DNA of 64,000 bases from positions 13,709,324 through 13,773,323 of the forward strand of contig JAFMSR010000010.1 in the NCBI GenBank assembly GCA_022818135.1, in the 5' to 3' direction. The notes under the pieces were generated by a model. The model was not told where the DNA came from, searched no databases, and worked only from the letters and a program-made list of their open reading frames with translations. Below, one piece after another: positions 12,501 to 23,597 of this stretch (within the stretch, counting starts at the first letter, position 1; every line of letters begins with the position of its first letter). A program made the position numbers and the translations under genes. The DNA comes from Saxidomus purpurata. Lineage: Eukaryota > Mollusca > Bivalvia > Venerida > Veneridae.

Positions 12501-14101
12501 TGGTTCTGTTTATATTTACACTATATGTAGAAGTGTTCAGAGTGCAGGCCTTACTCAATTTTTTCACTTTTTGAGCTGACCAATAAAATACCACAGCTTT
12601 TTGACTTGGTAGCAGATAATTTTTTTTATTAATGATCCTTGTATACAGTTTATAATCAACTGATAGTCTTGTGTGTAAGACCAACTTGGTGCATTAGAGC
12701 TTGATCAAAGACAACAGTTTCTAGTTCTTTGTGTTTTTGTTGTTGTTTGTAGAAATTGACAAGATACATTTTGCAGCTTTGTTAAGTTGTCAGAAATCTT
12801 TTAATAAAACTCAGACTGAACAAAGACTTAACAAAAGAGGTTTACAACCAATATTGTATAACAGTTACTAAAAAGTTGCTCAAAACAATGTTATAATTAC
12901 TTATATTGAGTATAAAATCTATTTTCAGAAAACAATGAAAGAATGGGGTCAGCAAGGACAGATTACCATAGTAACATGTTGCTAAGTGAGAGAGCCAAGA
13001 AGAGGAGGAAACTGTTACGAGAAAAGGCAGAAGGTAGCTCTGTGTCAGATGGTGAGAAATTCCTGGTTACTTACTATTGTAATGTTTTGGAGTAAAACTT
13101 CACTTTCACAAAATTACTAACATTTAAAAGTACTAAAAACATCACTTAATAGTAATCAAGATATACGTGCTAAAGTGTCGTCATTTGATGTTATATTTGG
13201 TAATTTGAGCAAAAAATATTGCATATGACTTGCCCTTCTGTTTTGTTCATACTTGGTACAATAAATTTCTACCTACCTGTGATTATATGATAGATATAAC
13301 AGAACAGCCAACTGATGGGATGGAAGCCGACAACTCCAGCTCAAACCAACTCAGCTCACATGGTATAACATTCAGAGATCCCCAGACAGGTGTCCTCTAT
13401 GTTCAAATGCAGTTACTTCAGGTAATACTTTTTGCTATAAAGCAACTGAATGGTTTTGTCTAAAGGTATACAGTTTTCTGAGAACATAGTCTCAAGTTGC
13501 TTGTGTTTGATTAGTCAGCTTTTGATATTTAGGTAGTTTACTGTCTATTGATTTGTCAGTATTTTGCTGGCTTTTGATTGGTCAGAATGTAAATATTTAC
13601 CTGTCAGAAGCCAGAAATTTTAGGCAGGGTCAAAAGGGAAAATTTTTATAAAGTTTTTACATTGATTCATTGCTGAAAGTAATTCATTATTTTCATTATT
13701 TTACTTCTGTAAGAGACTAGGTAACAGGGTGTTAAGTGTTTTATTAGTTGCTTGATTTTGTACAGTCTAACCTGTGGTAAGCATATAGCAGAGTTGGTCT
13801 TGTAAAGCATATGACTGCTTACACAGGTGTATTTACCTTTAAACAAGCAGTTTTGTATATTATGGTAGCGGATGGTTAAGGCAATTGGGACACCTGTTAC
13901 ACAATTGAACTGTTAGTGTATTGTAACTGTTTGATTCTGCAGGATGACCCACCTCATCCAGAACTTTATACAGATGACAGCTTGCTAAATGGACATCTAG
14001 ACATGTCACATGACACCAATGGTTCAGAAATAGATGACCAGGACCAGAGTTCATCTGAATTTGTTGGTTCCACTATAAACTTACAAGATCTGGTTGGATA
14101 A
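598..14101 (+). CDS. ZXDC: ZXDC-like ten-C2H2-finger transcription regulator, 5' incomplete
   Basis: Exons read from splice sites and phase: 598-659, 1213-1362, 1846-1935, 2977-3152, 4064-4259, 8477-8651, 9485-9781, 10303-10359, 11942-12091, 12929-13051, 13303 (or 13294)-13421, 13943-14101. All phases join, giving about 583 residues; the first exon is entered in mid-codon, so the start is upstream of the window. Ten C2H2 fingers can be counted, the number known for the ZXD family, including CGYEDCGKLF, CSEPGCDWAF, CQFEGCGRKF, CKECGKAFLRAEHLKGH and CPMESCDKKY. Finger 7 is split between two exons. The tail keeps three ZXDC-like patches: RTDY before a basic stretch, VQMQLLQDD, and the C-terminal STINLQDL. 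Mammalian ZXDC is a nuclear activator that works with CIITA; that partner cannot be assumed in a mollusc. The finger region and tail together make the family call strong. The stop (14099-14101) is followed by tandem copies of the last 60 bp. Confidence 0.9.
1626..1820 (+). mobile_element. tRNA-derived SINE, near full length, in ZXDC intron 2
   Basis: The 5' part resembles a tRNA head: an A-box-like 'tggtgtagagattaagg' and a B-box-like 'gtgtttgagcccca'. The body contains 'ccagtactggtttttcc' and 'ctttcttcacaat' and ends in an A-rich tail. The same body recurs at 7722 and 17056, which supports a dispersed SINE family. The pol III boxes were judged by eye only. Confidence 0.6.
4293..6240. repeat. 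Tandem array of ~140-bp monomers, interrupted by a second element
   Basis: Monomers contain 'tttccggatgataactcatg', 'ggtacacagg' and 'caaaggtcaaggtcacagtg'. Copies start near 4370, 4510 and 4650, and the array resumes near 5960, 6055 and 6190. A (GGTC)n run lies at about 4335-4360. The middle copy is broken at about 4703 and continues after about 5960, so another element was inserted into it. All lies in a ZXDC intron. Confidence 0.7.
4704..5945. repeat. TIR-like element holding a 170-178-bp tandem array
   Basis: Starts with 'atgcccccgaagggtggcat' and a (GTCC)n run, and ends near 5940 with the approximate inverted complement ('cctctttcgggggcatt'). Inside, six copies of a unit beginning at 'gtgtccggac' lie at 4801, 4971, 5149, 5327, 5505 and 5675, spaced 170, 178, 178, 178 and 170 bp. 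The last copy degrades by about 5850. The ~63-codon open frames on both strands only reflect the monomer and are not treated as genes. Confidence 0.75.
6775..6915 (+). repeat. ~140-bp direct repeat, copy 1
   Basis: Pairs with 7524-7662, about 750 bp downstream in the same intron. Shared stretches include 'catgttgct', 'tggttac', and a long identical run through 'ggtcggactgagatggtag' to 'gtcatacagttc'. Confidence 0.75.
7524..7662 (+). repeat. ~140-bp direct repeat, copy 2
   Basis: Second copy of the repeat at 6775. The right half is almost identical and the left half carries small indels. No coding potential is apparent. Confidence 0.75.
7722..7822 (+). mobile_element. 5'-truncated SINE copy of the 1626 family
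   Basis: Shares the body 'ccagtactggtttttcc', the 'ctttcttcacaatcgagct' block and the AT-rich tail with the copy at 1626, but lacks the tRNA-like head. It lies in the long intron between the exons at 4064 and 8477. Confidence 0.6.
8095..8235. repeat. Palindrome-containing dispersed repeat
   Basis: Holds an inverted pair, 'gtgcagatcatg' near 8103 and 'catgatctgcgc' near 8143, then a second small inverted pair, 'gtccaa...ttggac'. It resembles a MITE-like repeat I associate with bivalves, but no target-site duplication was identified. Confidence 0.45.
8764..9320. mobile_element. Older inverted-repeat element hosting the hAT MITE
   Basis: An inverted pair around 'taggtctatattacag' (8764) and 'ctgtaatatggacctat' (8841), plus a further 'aatatagacctata' arm at about 9307-9320, suggest an older MITE. 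The 438-bp hAT element then landed in it. The exact outer boundaries are uncertain. Confidence 0.4.
8858..9295. mobile_element. hAT-type MITE, 438 bp, exact 8-bp target-site duplication
   Basis: The termini are TAAGGGTGCAA and its inverted complement TTGCACCCTTA. The element is flanked on both sides by GGACCTAT (8850-8857 and 9296-9303). An 8-bp duplication with short TIRs is the hAT signature. No transposase is present, so it is non-autonomous. It lies in a ZXDC intron between the exons at 8477 and 9485. The perfect duplication suggests a fairly recent insertion. Confidence 0.8.
10095..10290 (+). repeat. AT-rich minisatellite just upstream of a short ZXDC exon
   Basis: About six degenerate copies of a ~30-bp unit around 'gagcattggaatggaatat'. 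The array ends about 12 bp before the acceptor of the 57-nt exon at 10303, so it occupies the place of the usual polypyrimidine and branch-point region. Confidence 0.75.
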
Positions 14102-14220
14102 AAGCAGAAGTCATCCAAATTTGTTGGTTCTATAGTTTACTTAGAAGAACAGGATGGATAAAAGCAGAAGTTATCTGAGTTTGCAGGTTCTAATATAAAC
14201 TTACAAGAGCTGGATAGATT
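14041..14220 (+). repeat. Three 60-bp tandem copies across the ZXDC stop codon
   Basis: 14041-14100, 14101-14160 and 14161-14220 are three imperfect copies with a period of exactly 60 bp. The first copy encodes the conserved C-terminal patch and runs into the stop at 14099-14101. The period is 20 codons, so copies 2 and 3 stay in the coding frame. Copy 2 also ends in TAA, at 14159-14161. Copy 3 still reads as a recognisable INLQEL version of the motif and ends at a later TGA. Confidence 0.85.
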
Positions 14221-17200
14221 AAGAACACTCACCAGCTGATAGAAATGTGCTTAATGGAAAACTCGAACATTCAGAAAGACGTCACTTATGAGGTTTGTTC
14301 AAGAGTTGTTTTGTGATTTAGAGAAGTCTTTCAGCACTTGTGAAATGATCTGATACCGACTTAAACAAGTGTTCACTAAGATGCCAGTATAGGAGCAGTT
14401 GTGGTGGTCATGGGACCAATGTGTTCATTTTAAATTGGTTCCACTGGCACATTTATAACTTTTGTCTTTCATAGACTTCCTGAGAAAGTGTTGTAATGAT
14501 TGCAGTTCTATCACATCTGAAGAAATGCATTATGTTGCCATATGATAGTTGCAGAATGTCGTAATTCACATATTATTACCAAGCATCAAACTCTTAGTCT
14601 GTAGATAATACATATTATGATTATAGTCAGTTATGAGTTAAACATAATGAAACATTTACACAAATTTCTTACTATACTGTAAGGTAACAGTTGTATTTTT
14701 GTAATCTGTAAATTGATGTTTCTGTTTCAACTTATAAGACACCTACCACATCCCTTCATAGATGCTAGAATACAAAATGTGTTTTGTAACAAAAGAGTCA
14801 GCTTAAGATTTTTCCTATGCATTTGTTTGTTTTAAGTACAGACGGACCTGTCCTTGTGTCCACCTGAGTTGAGCGACATCCTGACCTATGTGACCACTTT
14901 AAATGCCTCCCTTGCAATTTCAAGAGACCACCTGTCTTAAAATACCACATTTTCAACTTCATCTATGTGGTCGCTTAAGAGAGGAACATAGAATCAACGT
15001 TATATTCTACGTTCCTGCTTAAGACAAGTTCAATTTTCAGTTTTGGTTGGTATTGATGGTCATACCCAGTGTCATGTTGAGTAAGACAGTGGCCACTGTG
15101 AGTTAACAATAGATAGCTAACAATTATTGTGCTTATTCTTTAGTCAGAAAAAATCATTTCATGAATTATTTTATGCATAAATAGTTATAAATAGACATAT
15201 TTTATTTAAAGATTCTTTTTTTACACCGAAAACGAGGTGAAAGTTCTTCCAGGTTATCCGATTTATAAAAACAGGCAATAGTTAGGATTAAAAAATCATT
15301 TGAAAAAACTCACAGATGGATTTTAGCAGAGAAGGGGTAATTGCAGTTTGGCTGTTGGCTAACATGCAATCCTTTTGTAACAGGAAATGAAATCTGTTCC
15401 TTCCATATGAAATATACATTCATGTCTGTTAAACTGGAGTAGCAAGTCTATGTCATGTTTGGCAATTGGTGCTATTGTTAATTTACACAGCATTAAGGCA
15501 TTTACTGTATTGTTGTGAGTGTTGATGATATTACACTTTTATTTTGCATTGTGTTTTTATGCCGTGTTTAAGGTACTCATATGTGACATGTTCGTTTGAC
15601 GGTATACCGTCTTTTATCTCTGTCTTCACATTGATGAACTTAAATGATGGGATCTGTAAATGTTCTTCGACAGTTCAATAACTCCTAGTTTCTTTAAAAA
15701 AAAAATGTGACAGTTTGAAAACCCTAACTTACCATTATTTTACACTGGTTAAAGAAGATATAGTAGAGGGCCATTCAGGAAGTAATGTAGCCAATATAAA
15801 CGATTGGTATGACCATGGTTAGTGTCTGAAGAGAAGTTAATGCATATTGACAGTCTTTGTTCTGCAATCATTAAAAGAATAAGTACAGATTAAAGAACGT
15901 CCTAATTACAGGCAGGTGGTTCAATTATGGCAAGGTTTATTTATGTCATATCTATATAGCCTACAGTGGTACAGTATAGTTTGGCAATTAAGACCTACCG
16001 ATAGTAAGACCAAACATTTTGGAACGAAATTGCTCATTTTGTAGTAAAAAGGTCTCAATAAAAAGACCATTTCTAATCAATATTAAGACCACTTTATGGC
16101 TGTCCGAAGGGTGGTCTTTCTGTATTAGATGTTCTGATGAGATCTATTCACCCTGTTTCGAATACAGTCAAACCTGTGTTAGCAATTACCTCAGACCACC
16201 ACACATTTAATGTCCAAAATGTTCAATTTTATTATATATCAATCTCATTAAGCAGTCAAGTAGCTCATGATAATTTTTATTTTACTCTTAAAGTAGTATC
16301 AAGTTTACTCTGTATACCTCTCAAAACTATTTGTGTTATTGGCAGCAGTACTGTAGTATTTAAAGTCCCAGGATCACTTTAAAGTCCCAGGATCACTTTA
16401 AATTTACTGATATAGAAAAACAAATTTACTGATAGGATAATGACAGAACCATGGTCTAAAACACGCATTTCTTTCGTATTCAAGTCATTTTGTCACGAAA
16501 AATAGTTGGCAAAAAGACTTTATTATTTATTGCAGTATCATTGAAAAAATACTGCTCTTTATTTTTAATATGTACTTGTCGATTTAAAAAGCAAAGTTAT
16601 GAATGTTTTTGGTAAAAATAAAGGTCTTTGGCTGTTGGACATCTTTCAAGAAAATAAGAGCTATTGTTATAGTGCTCCTGGAACTTTAACAATATAATTA
16701 TACAGGTTTATGAATTGTTTGTACATTTACAAAATGCTCAACATCAAAATGTATGTACATGTACGTTAATAATTTTACATAAAAACCGGGCTTGTTCTAA
16801 GTGAAATGCTTTCAAAGAACAAAAAATTATTGTTAAAGTTTCAAATCACCTAAAAGTTGTTCTATTTATAGCCATTATTGTTATACTGTCATTTAAATTA
16901 TGTTTTATTTTAAATCGGGTAGACTATGAAGAGATTATTAGAAGTCATTATAGCCAGTTATGATCACCTTAGGCAAACTCCTCACAGCAATTTGATTGGA
17001 TGAGCTCTGCTCTCAAATCACTGCCACTGGAGTCATGTCCATACATCCTCATATGACACCAGCTACTGGTTTTCCCAGGAAGAGGACTTGAGAGTGACTC
17101 GATAAGCTACAAGCTGTCTTCACAATCAAGCTAAAAGTAATTAGTATTAACTAATCTTAATCACTGCCTTCACAAGATACCATGTGATGATGGAAAATGT

Positions 17201-18756
17201 CACGTGACAGCTTGTAAACAATTCTATTAAAATCCTTATTTTAAATTGACTTTTTGTATTTGACCTCTTCACTGTTAAATATTTTATAAAATTAACCTTA
17301 CTGCAAAAGCAGTACAAAAAACTAACGCTTAAATTCAAATTTGTTCTTTTTGAAATTTTAACAAAATCTTGTTGAAACCGTTTGTGATGGCAGTGGTTAC
17401 TGTATACTGTAAGGGGAAGTAACCGCTGCGGGGAGTTTTGCATCTTAGGGACTGGGAGGACATTTTAGTCAAGGTCAAGGTCATAAAATGGACAAGTTAA
17501 CAGATGGATATGGGTGAAATGAAGTTTCTTTGTACTTTTGTATAATAAATTAGACTTAAGTTTGAGTAGTAAAAGATCCAAGAAATAGACCTGCCTGAAA
17601 GTATGTTGCTAACTATAATTATGAATTACCTCATCTAAAATTGTATAAATGGATAGGGAAGTGTGAGAATATCTGCACTGAATTCAGCTTTCTAGCATTT
17701 GTTAAAACAATGCGATGACTTTCGCCAAAAGAGTGCACAAGTGTTAGACAATTCCAGGAAAATTGATAAAGTTGATACTAGGAATTTTTAGTATAAATGA
17801 CGTTACGAAGTAACAAGAGTTGGTAAGCTAATTAGGGTCATTCAGAAATGAGATAAATATGTGCTGTAACTGTAGAAGATAGTATAGGGAGAAATCGTGT
17901 TGAAGTTGTTACTTAAGAAAAGTCTGAAAAAGTAAAGGACCGCCTATTGTCACGCTTTTTTTTGGTATTATTGCATAATCCTTTCATTCAGAGTATGCCA
18001 AGGATTGTATGACTATTGCTTCGTTACAAGTAGGGATCCATTATGATTAAATATCCCAGACATTTTTACTGTTATGAATGAAACCATCGATATTTTGAAA
18101 TTTGAAATATTGTTACATCACTGGATGGTCTTACTGATTTTGGACCACCTGTAATGAATTTTAATCCTTCTTCTAATGAATTCAATATACATGTACGAAG
18201 TACTTAGAAATAAACTCTTTTCAAATACATGTAGCTAGGTTGACTAGAGGAATTTAACCATCATATGTCAAAGGGATATGGGTTAGATAAAGTTTTCTTG
18301 AAAAAGCAGACATAATAGAATTAACTAGACCATTTATGCTAGGTCATAACTTACGATGCATTTAGGATGTGAAACTTGGGGACAGGGCTCCAAGATGTAA
18401 CACATTGTCCACAGTAAATGTTAGTCCCTGTCCTGGTGAATTGAATTTGAATAATAGATTTGTTTATTAGATTTATAAATTGTACACAGATAGATGAAAT
18501 GATTTTTATGTGTTATGTGAAGCAAGTTTGCTTACTTGTTTTAGAATGACAGAAGTATACAGAGATAATGTACAAGTTAAACTAATGTGTTCAGCAAGTG
18601 TTATATAATGGCAACTCATATACATTCCTTTGTAACTTAGCAGAGCTAGTGTGCTATGTGCTGTACAGTCGTTAGTGCTTGTGTGTGTCCCAGTTAGACT
18701 TCTTTTCAAAGACTTCCTGGTTAAAAATTATAAGCATAGTTTTTCTGTTTACATCA
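14221..18756. other. No gene recognised; probable ZXDC 3' UTR and dispersed repeats
   Basis: No open frame with family resemblance. Four related repeat heads of the form 'acagtc(n)aacctgt' occur near 13763, 14838, 16167 and 18782. A short 18-bp duplication 'aaagtcccaggatcactt' sits at about 16362-16397, and a SINE copy at 17056. The end of the ZXDC transcript cannot be fixed from sequence alone. Confidence 0.5.
17056..17160 (+). mobile_element. 5'-truncated SINE copy of the 1626 family
   Basis: A third, more diverged copy of the SINE body ('gacaccagctactggtttt' to 'cttcacaatcaagctaaaa'), downstream of the ZXDC coding region. No tRNA-like head is seen. Confidence 0.55.
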
Positions 18757-18781
18757 CTTGGTTGATATCGTTATAAAAACT

Positions 18782-18964
18782 ACAGTCCAACCTTGCTGAA
18801 CGACACCACTTTTGAGCATTAACCTCCCTCAAAAGACACACATTTTCTTGCCTGTTGCATCAATTATACAATGAATAGACCTCTCCAGAACAATACCTCT
18901 CTACAAGAAACACATTTCAGTGTTCCCAATGGTGTTCACTCCTGAGAGGTTGCGCTTTATATAC
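18782..18964. repeat. Dispersed repeat present only in duplication unit 1
   Basis: Begins 'acagtccaaccttgctg' and ends near 'gagaggttgcgcttt'. Unit 2 runs straight across this position (about 27105), so the repeat was gained by unit 1 or lost from unit 2. It belongs to the 'acagtc(n)aacct' family also seen at 13763, 14838 and 16167. Confidence 0.6.
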
Positions 18965-19786
18965 AAGGAGGGTTTAGCTTTACATAGATAAGTACATTCG
19001 AAAGCTGCAGTTTTGAAAGATATTGGGTGAAAAGATGTAGTCACAATGAACATCCTTTATTGAGAAAAAAGATGTATATAAACTTCTTTAGGTGTCTCAT
19101 TGCAAATGTTGTGACATCCATCATCATACATTGTGACATCATAAAGTTGTGTATGTGACACAGGATTTCAGGTTAAAAAGGAAAAAAGTAAATCTTGTGA
19201 ATGTGTGGATGTCACTATGAAAGCTTTACATCAGCCGTTTTGTGTCTATAAATACTTGATAATTGACACTTGAAGATTTCTATGTGTGACAAAGCTTGAC
19301 ACGGGTGGCATGCAAATGTGAATGAATTGTAAAATGTCATTAAGAGTTGACCTTGAACTAACCCTGGGTTCTGTGTATTACCTGACGCATGTTGTGAAGA
19401 CTGTTGTAACGCTTATTTCAAATTGTTTGTTAAGAATTAAAGATATCTTTACTGCACTGTGTTTATTATCTATTTGTAAATGTGTATATTTGTAGTCTTC
19501 TCCAGATTATTGCAGGCCTGTGACACGATTGAGTATGTTTAGCGCTGAAGGATATATGTATCCCACAACCATTTCTCTACTAGTAGGTTATTTTATCAGT
19601 CTCTCTGCTAGTTTGTTTACAAATACACTCAGCAGTTGAAATGGTAAGATGTGTGAAATGTAGATTCATTGCCTCACACATAAATCAAATAGAAACGATG
19701 GATCATCCATATGTGTACAAGCCCCATAACTACTACATAAAATCTAGCTATTTAGGCATAAGTTCGGATGGCTAACTGTCCTTACG

Positions 19787-20620
19787 GTGTACGTCTGTTC
19801 ACAATTTTCTTCAAACGACATCTCTGAAACCACTGGGCCAATGTTGATGAAATTTGGCAGGGATGTTCCTTGCATAAAGCTCTGTCATAGTTCAAATTTT
19901 TGTATTCCATGCAGAACTTTGGTTGCCATGGAAACGGATAGGAAAAAACTTCTCAAAAACAGGAAGGCCCAGAGCTTAGGTATTTAGCGTGTAGCATAGC
20001 CTAGGACCTCTTCCTAGATTGTTCAAATCATTACACCGGGTCAAAATGGACCCTGCCTAAGGGTCACTTGATTTTACATAGACCATATGGCAAACTTGTT
20101 CAAATCATGACCCGCGGATCAAAATTCACATTGCCAAGGGGTCACTTGAATTTACAGACTTTAAGAAAAACTTTAAAAAATATTCTCTGAAACTTCAAGG
20201 CCTACAGATTTGGTATTGGGCATGTAGCATTGCTTAGTGGATATCTACCAAGATTGTGCAAATCATGACCCCGGATCAGAATTGACCCTTCCCGGGGGTC
20301 ATTTGAATTCACACAGGCTTATATAGGAAACACTTTAAAAATCCTCTTCTCTGAAACTACATGGCCTAAAGCTTGGATATTTAGCATTGCCTTGTAGACC
20401 TCTACCAAGATTATTACAATTTTGATCCCCGGGTCAAAAATTGACCCTGCCCGAGCGGTCACTTGATTTCATGTAGGCTTGTGTAAGGAAAACTTTTAAA
20501 ATCTTCCTGTCTAAAACCACAAGGCCCAGAGCTCGTAGCATTGTGTAGTGGACCTCTATGAATATTGATCAAATCATGACCACCAGATCAAAATTGACTC
20601 TGTGATGTGATTTTTGACCT
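19787..20620. repeat. Dispersed repeat block with ~160-bp monomers, copy 1
   Basis: A leader 'gtacgtctgttcacaatttt' is followed by several copies of a monomer containing 'tctctgaaac', 'caaggccta', 'accaagattgt' and 'gggtcaaaattgaccc'. Related blocks lie at 22035, 27960 and, inverted, at about 42880-46110. Confidence 0.7.
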
Positions 20621-20792
20621 TGTATTATAGCCAATGGTAGCCAGGTGAGCAATATAGGGCCATCTTGTTGAATAGACACGACGGAAGAGAGATTGCTTTA
20701 AATGACCGTGTTGAAAATTAAAGAACAGTTTTATATTTATGTGTAGGTCGTTGTGTATGAAAGCAGGAATGATGACGTGATTATAGCTTACC

Positions 20793-20827
20793 TCTTGTGT
20801 GCCTAGGAAACGTTTCCGAATCCCAGC

Positions 20828-20876
<49 letters not shown>

Positions 20877-21240
20877 AAGGATAAAATTGATCTAAATTCT
20901 CATAACCTCACTTTGTTTATATTATACTGAATGCCCCCTTTATCGATAAATGCTACTTACAAAAACGAATTCATGGAACCTGCCCACTCTGGATATTGAA
21001 AAAAATAAAAATACGACACCACAATGTCCTTTAGGTTTCTCTGAACATGCACTATTTTAATGTTTTTCTTGAAGATCGCTCTTGGCGTAAGGTAAGAATG
21101 ATAGTGTCGAGGACTACTTTCTATATGTTGTCGGGATCTTTGTAGTCTAAAAACACTGTTTCCTTTCGGTTTGTTCCATATTCCGTTGACTCCCAGATGT
21201 GATGGCTTGGCAAATTTCTGTGACACTTATGCTAAAAATT
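20793..21240 (-). pseudogene. Sulfotransferase remnant A (two degenerate exons)
   Basis: 20793-20891 matches the 101-nt exon of the intact gene at 39479-39579: it has the same donor context (plus-strand 'cttacct') and the same start, reading QFYPWY on the minus strand. It has lost internal sequence and gained a (TA)n tract. 20957-21240 matches the exon at 40168-40494; [19 protein letters not shown] is still readable but is out of frame with its upstream part. No functional enzyme can be made. Confidence 0.75.
20829..20874. repeat. (TA)n microsatellite inside a sulfotransferase pseudoexon
   Basis: About 23 TA units. In unit 2 the same place holds only a short 'atatatatata' (about 29080-29092). 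In the intact gene it is the coding stretch for WYDYV, 'tggtatgattatgtg' on the minus strand. Confidence 0.85.
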
Positions 21241-21514
21241 ACGTTCTTGCAAACCAACCAACCAGACAACGAAAACACGATATTGTTACACTCGTGTTTT
21301 GTTATATGTTTCATACACTGATACATTTTACGTTCGCTGTTTGACTACTAGACGGACGTGGACTTTTTGAGGTTAACCCTTTGATCTTTCTTTGATCTTT
21401 TATAACCCCATTATACAATTTTTAAATTCCACAGTACCATTTTAACCCCTTAATGACGGAATAAACTCAAGCACTTTCATAATGCTAAGTTTTACTCCAA
21501 TGTCTACAGGGTAT

Positions 21515-21550
21515 AGACGGACGGACGGACGGACGGACGGACGGACGGAC
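21515..21550. repeat. (GGAC)n microsatellite, unit 1
   Basis: About nine GGAC repeats, 280 bp upstream of the TRIM start. Shorter versions occupy the same position in the other copies, at about 23262-23282 and 33992-34012. Confidence 0.85.
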
Positions 21551-21697
21551 TATATCTTTTATTTATAATATGCATATTGTATACGAGTTACGATGAAACT
21601 TAAGAGCCTTTAAAATGTTTGTTATGTAGATTGATTGTCTTATTGTAAGATAGCAACACCCTGTATACGAACTGAGCTATATTATTGTATATACATG

Positions 21698-21704
21698 TAT
21701 AAAT
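21698..21704 (+). promoter_or_regulatory. TATA-like motif upstream of TRIM copy A
   Basis: TATAAAT about 125 bp before the ATG, inside a block ('atacatgtataaa') kept in all three TRIM copies. Conservation among duplicates is not independent evidence of function. Confidence 0.35.
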
Positions 21705-21826
21705 CAACCGAAAAAAACAACGTTGTATATCATGCACATTAGGCTGGTATGTCCGACACTTGTACACTTGATCATAAACTTCCGACTAAATACACAAGAA
21801 GCAATTTACTAAGACCATTAAACAAA

Positions 21827-22034
21827 ATGGCGTCTCAGCGACAGTTATCGGGTCGGACAAGAAAAGAATCTGAAGAAAGCAGCGAGAATAAGCTTGAAGA
21901 TATGTTTTGCGCATCTCAAGAGTATCATGATGTTACATGTTCATCGTGTTCCAAAGAAAACAGGGATGTTGCAGCAACGAAATACTGTGTAGAATGTGCA
22001 AACTATTTGTGTCAGATGTGTCTAAATCAACACA
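21827..22034 (+). pseudogene. Truncated TRIM exon 1 (B-box 1 only)
   Basis: ATG at 21827. About 69 codons match exon 1 of the complete TRIM genes through B-box 1 (CSSCSKENRD to CLNQH). The sequence then switches without a gap into the repeat block normally found at 20335. Sixty-odd further nonsense codons end at 22150. B-box 2, coiled coil and NHL exon are missing. An in-frame upstream ATG at 21749 exists only in this copy. A product of partial tandem duplication. Confidence 0.8.
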
Positions 22035-22380
22035 AAAATCCTCTTCTCTTAACTACATGGCCTAAAAGCTTAAATATTTTCATTGCCTTGCAAACCTCTA
22101 CCAAGATTATTCAAATGTTGATCCCAGGGTCAAAATTTACCCTGCCCTAGCGGATAGCGGACACTTGATTTCATGTAGGCTTACGTAAGGAAAACTTTTA
22201 AAATCTTCCTGTCTAAAACCACAAGGTCCAAAGCTCGTAGCATTGTGAAGTGGACCTCTATGAATATTTTTCAAATCATGACCCCCATATCAAAATTGAC
22301 CCTATGATGCGCGTGTTGACCTTGTATTATAGCCAATGGTAGCAAGGTGAGCGAGAATGGGCCATATTGGCCATCTTGTT
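22035..22380. repeat. Partial copy of the 19787 repeat block
   Basis: Begins abruptly in mid-monomer ('aaaatcctcttctct'), directly after the truncated B-box exon. This is the junction of the internal 1.7-kb duplication. Confidence 0.7.
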
Positions 22381-22488
22381 GAATAGACACGACGGAAGAG
22401 ACATTACTTTAAATGACCGTGTTGAAAATTAAAGAACAGTTTTATATTCAGTGTAGGTCGGTGCAATGATGATGTGATTATAGCTTAC

Positions 22489-22945
22489 CTCTTTTGTGCC
22501 TCCGTAAAATAGGTTGAGAATCTGCCTAGGATTGCGTGTTCGTAAAACGTTTCCATCCCAGCACATATTTATACCAAGGATAAAACTGATCTAAATTCTC
22601 ATAACCTCACTTTGTTTATAGTATATTGAATTCCCCCTTTATCGATAAATGTTACTGCAAAAAAGAATTCCTGGAACCTGCCCACCCTGGATTTTGACAA
22701 AAATGAAAATACGACACCACAATGTCCTTTAGGTTTCTCCAGGAATATTCTATAACCGTTATAGACGGTTCCTGGTTTCTCTGAACATGCACTATATTTT
22801 CTCGAAGACCTCTCTTGGCGTAAGGTTACAAGGACAGTGTTGTGGACTACTTTCTCTATGTTGTCGGGATCTTTGTAGTCTAAAACACTGTTTCCTTTCG
22901 GTTTGTTTCATATTCCGTTGACTCTCGGCAAATTTCTGTGACACT
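22489..22945 (-). pseudogene. Sulfotransferase remnant B
   Basis: 22489-22590 is the best preserved of the small pseudoexons, with splice-site context at both ends. About 22670-22945 matches the larger exon but is interrupted by a ~50-bp insertion around 22738-22790 and several indels. It lies upstream of, and opposite to, the first complete TRIM gene. Confidence 0.7.
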
Positions 22946-23590
22946 TATACTCAAAATTACGTTACTGCAAACCAACCGACCAGCCAACCAAAACACAATG
23001 CCTTTACACTCGTGTTTTGCTATACTTTAAATACATTGATACATGATACATTTTACGTTCGCTGATTGACTACTAGACGGACGTCGACTTTGTGAGGGTA
23101 TCCCTTTGATCTTTCTTTGATCTTTTATAACCCCATTATACAATTTTTAAATCCCCACAATACCATTTTAACCCCTTAATGACGGAACAAACTCGAGCAC
23201 TTTCATAATGCTAAGTTTCACTCAAACACTAACCCTCTAATATTTACAGGGTATGCACAGACAGACGGACGGACGGACGGACTATTTCATGTATATATAA
23301 TATGTACATTGTATACCGGAAAACCCAACTATCCGACCAAAAATGTAAATATGTTTTACAAAACTACCATACATGTATACGAGTTACGATGAAGCTTTAG
23401 AATCTTTAAAAAGCTTGTTATGTAGATAGATTGTCTTAATGTAAGACAGCAAAATACCGTTCTATTGTTATATACAATATATGTACAAGAAACCTGTGAC
23501 AGAATCTAAAATGGTTCAGTAGTCAAAAGTCCATTGCGTCTCTATGTGGACGACATACACACGAACTGAGTTATATATTGTCTATACATG

Positions 23591-23597
23591 TATAAAC
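23591..23597 (+). promoter_or_regulatory. TATA-like motif upstream of TRIM copy 1
   Basis: TATAAAC about 135 bp before the ATG at 23729, in the same block as 21698 and 34160. Confidence 0.35.

Noticed and set aside
19787..19987. 66-aa open frame repeated at 27960-28160
   Set aside because: It lies in a dispersed repeat block copied by the segmental duplication; the frame is short with no domain.
20588..20878. 96-codon minus-strand open frame beginning YIYIYI
   Set aside because: It starts in the (TA)n tract and continues through repeat and pseudoexon sequence.
21749..21826. In-frame upstream extension of the truncated B-box exon
   Set aside because: The same region in the other two copies is not in frame, and the start at 21827 matches theirs.
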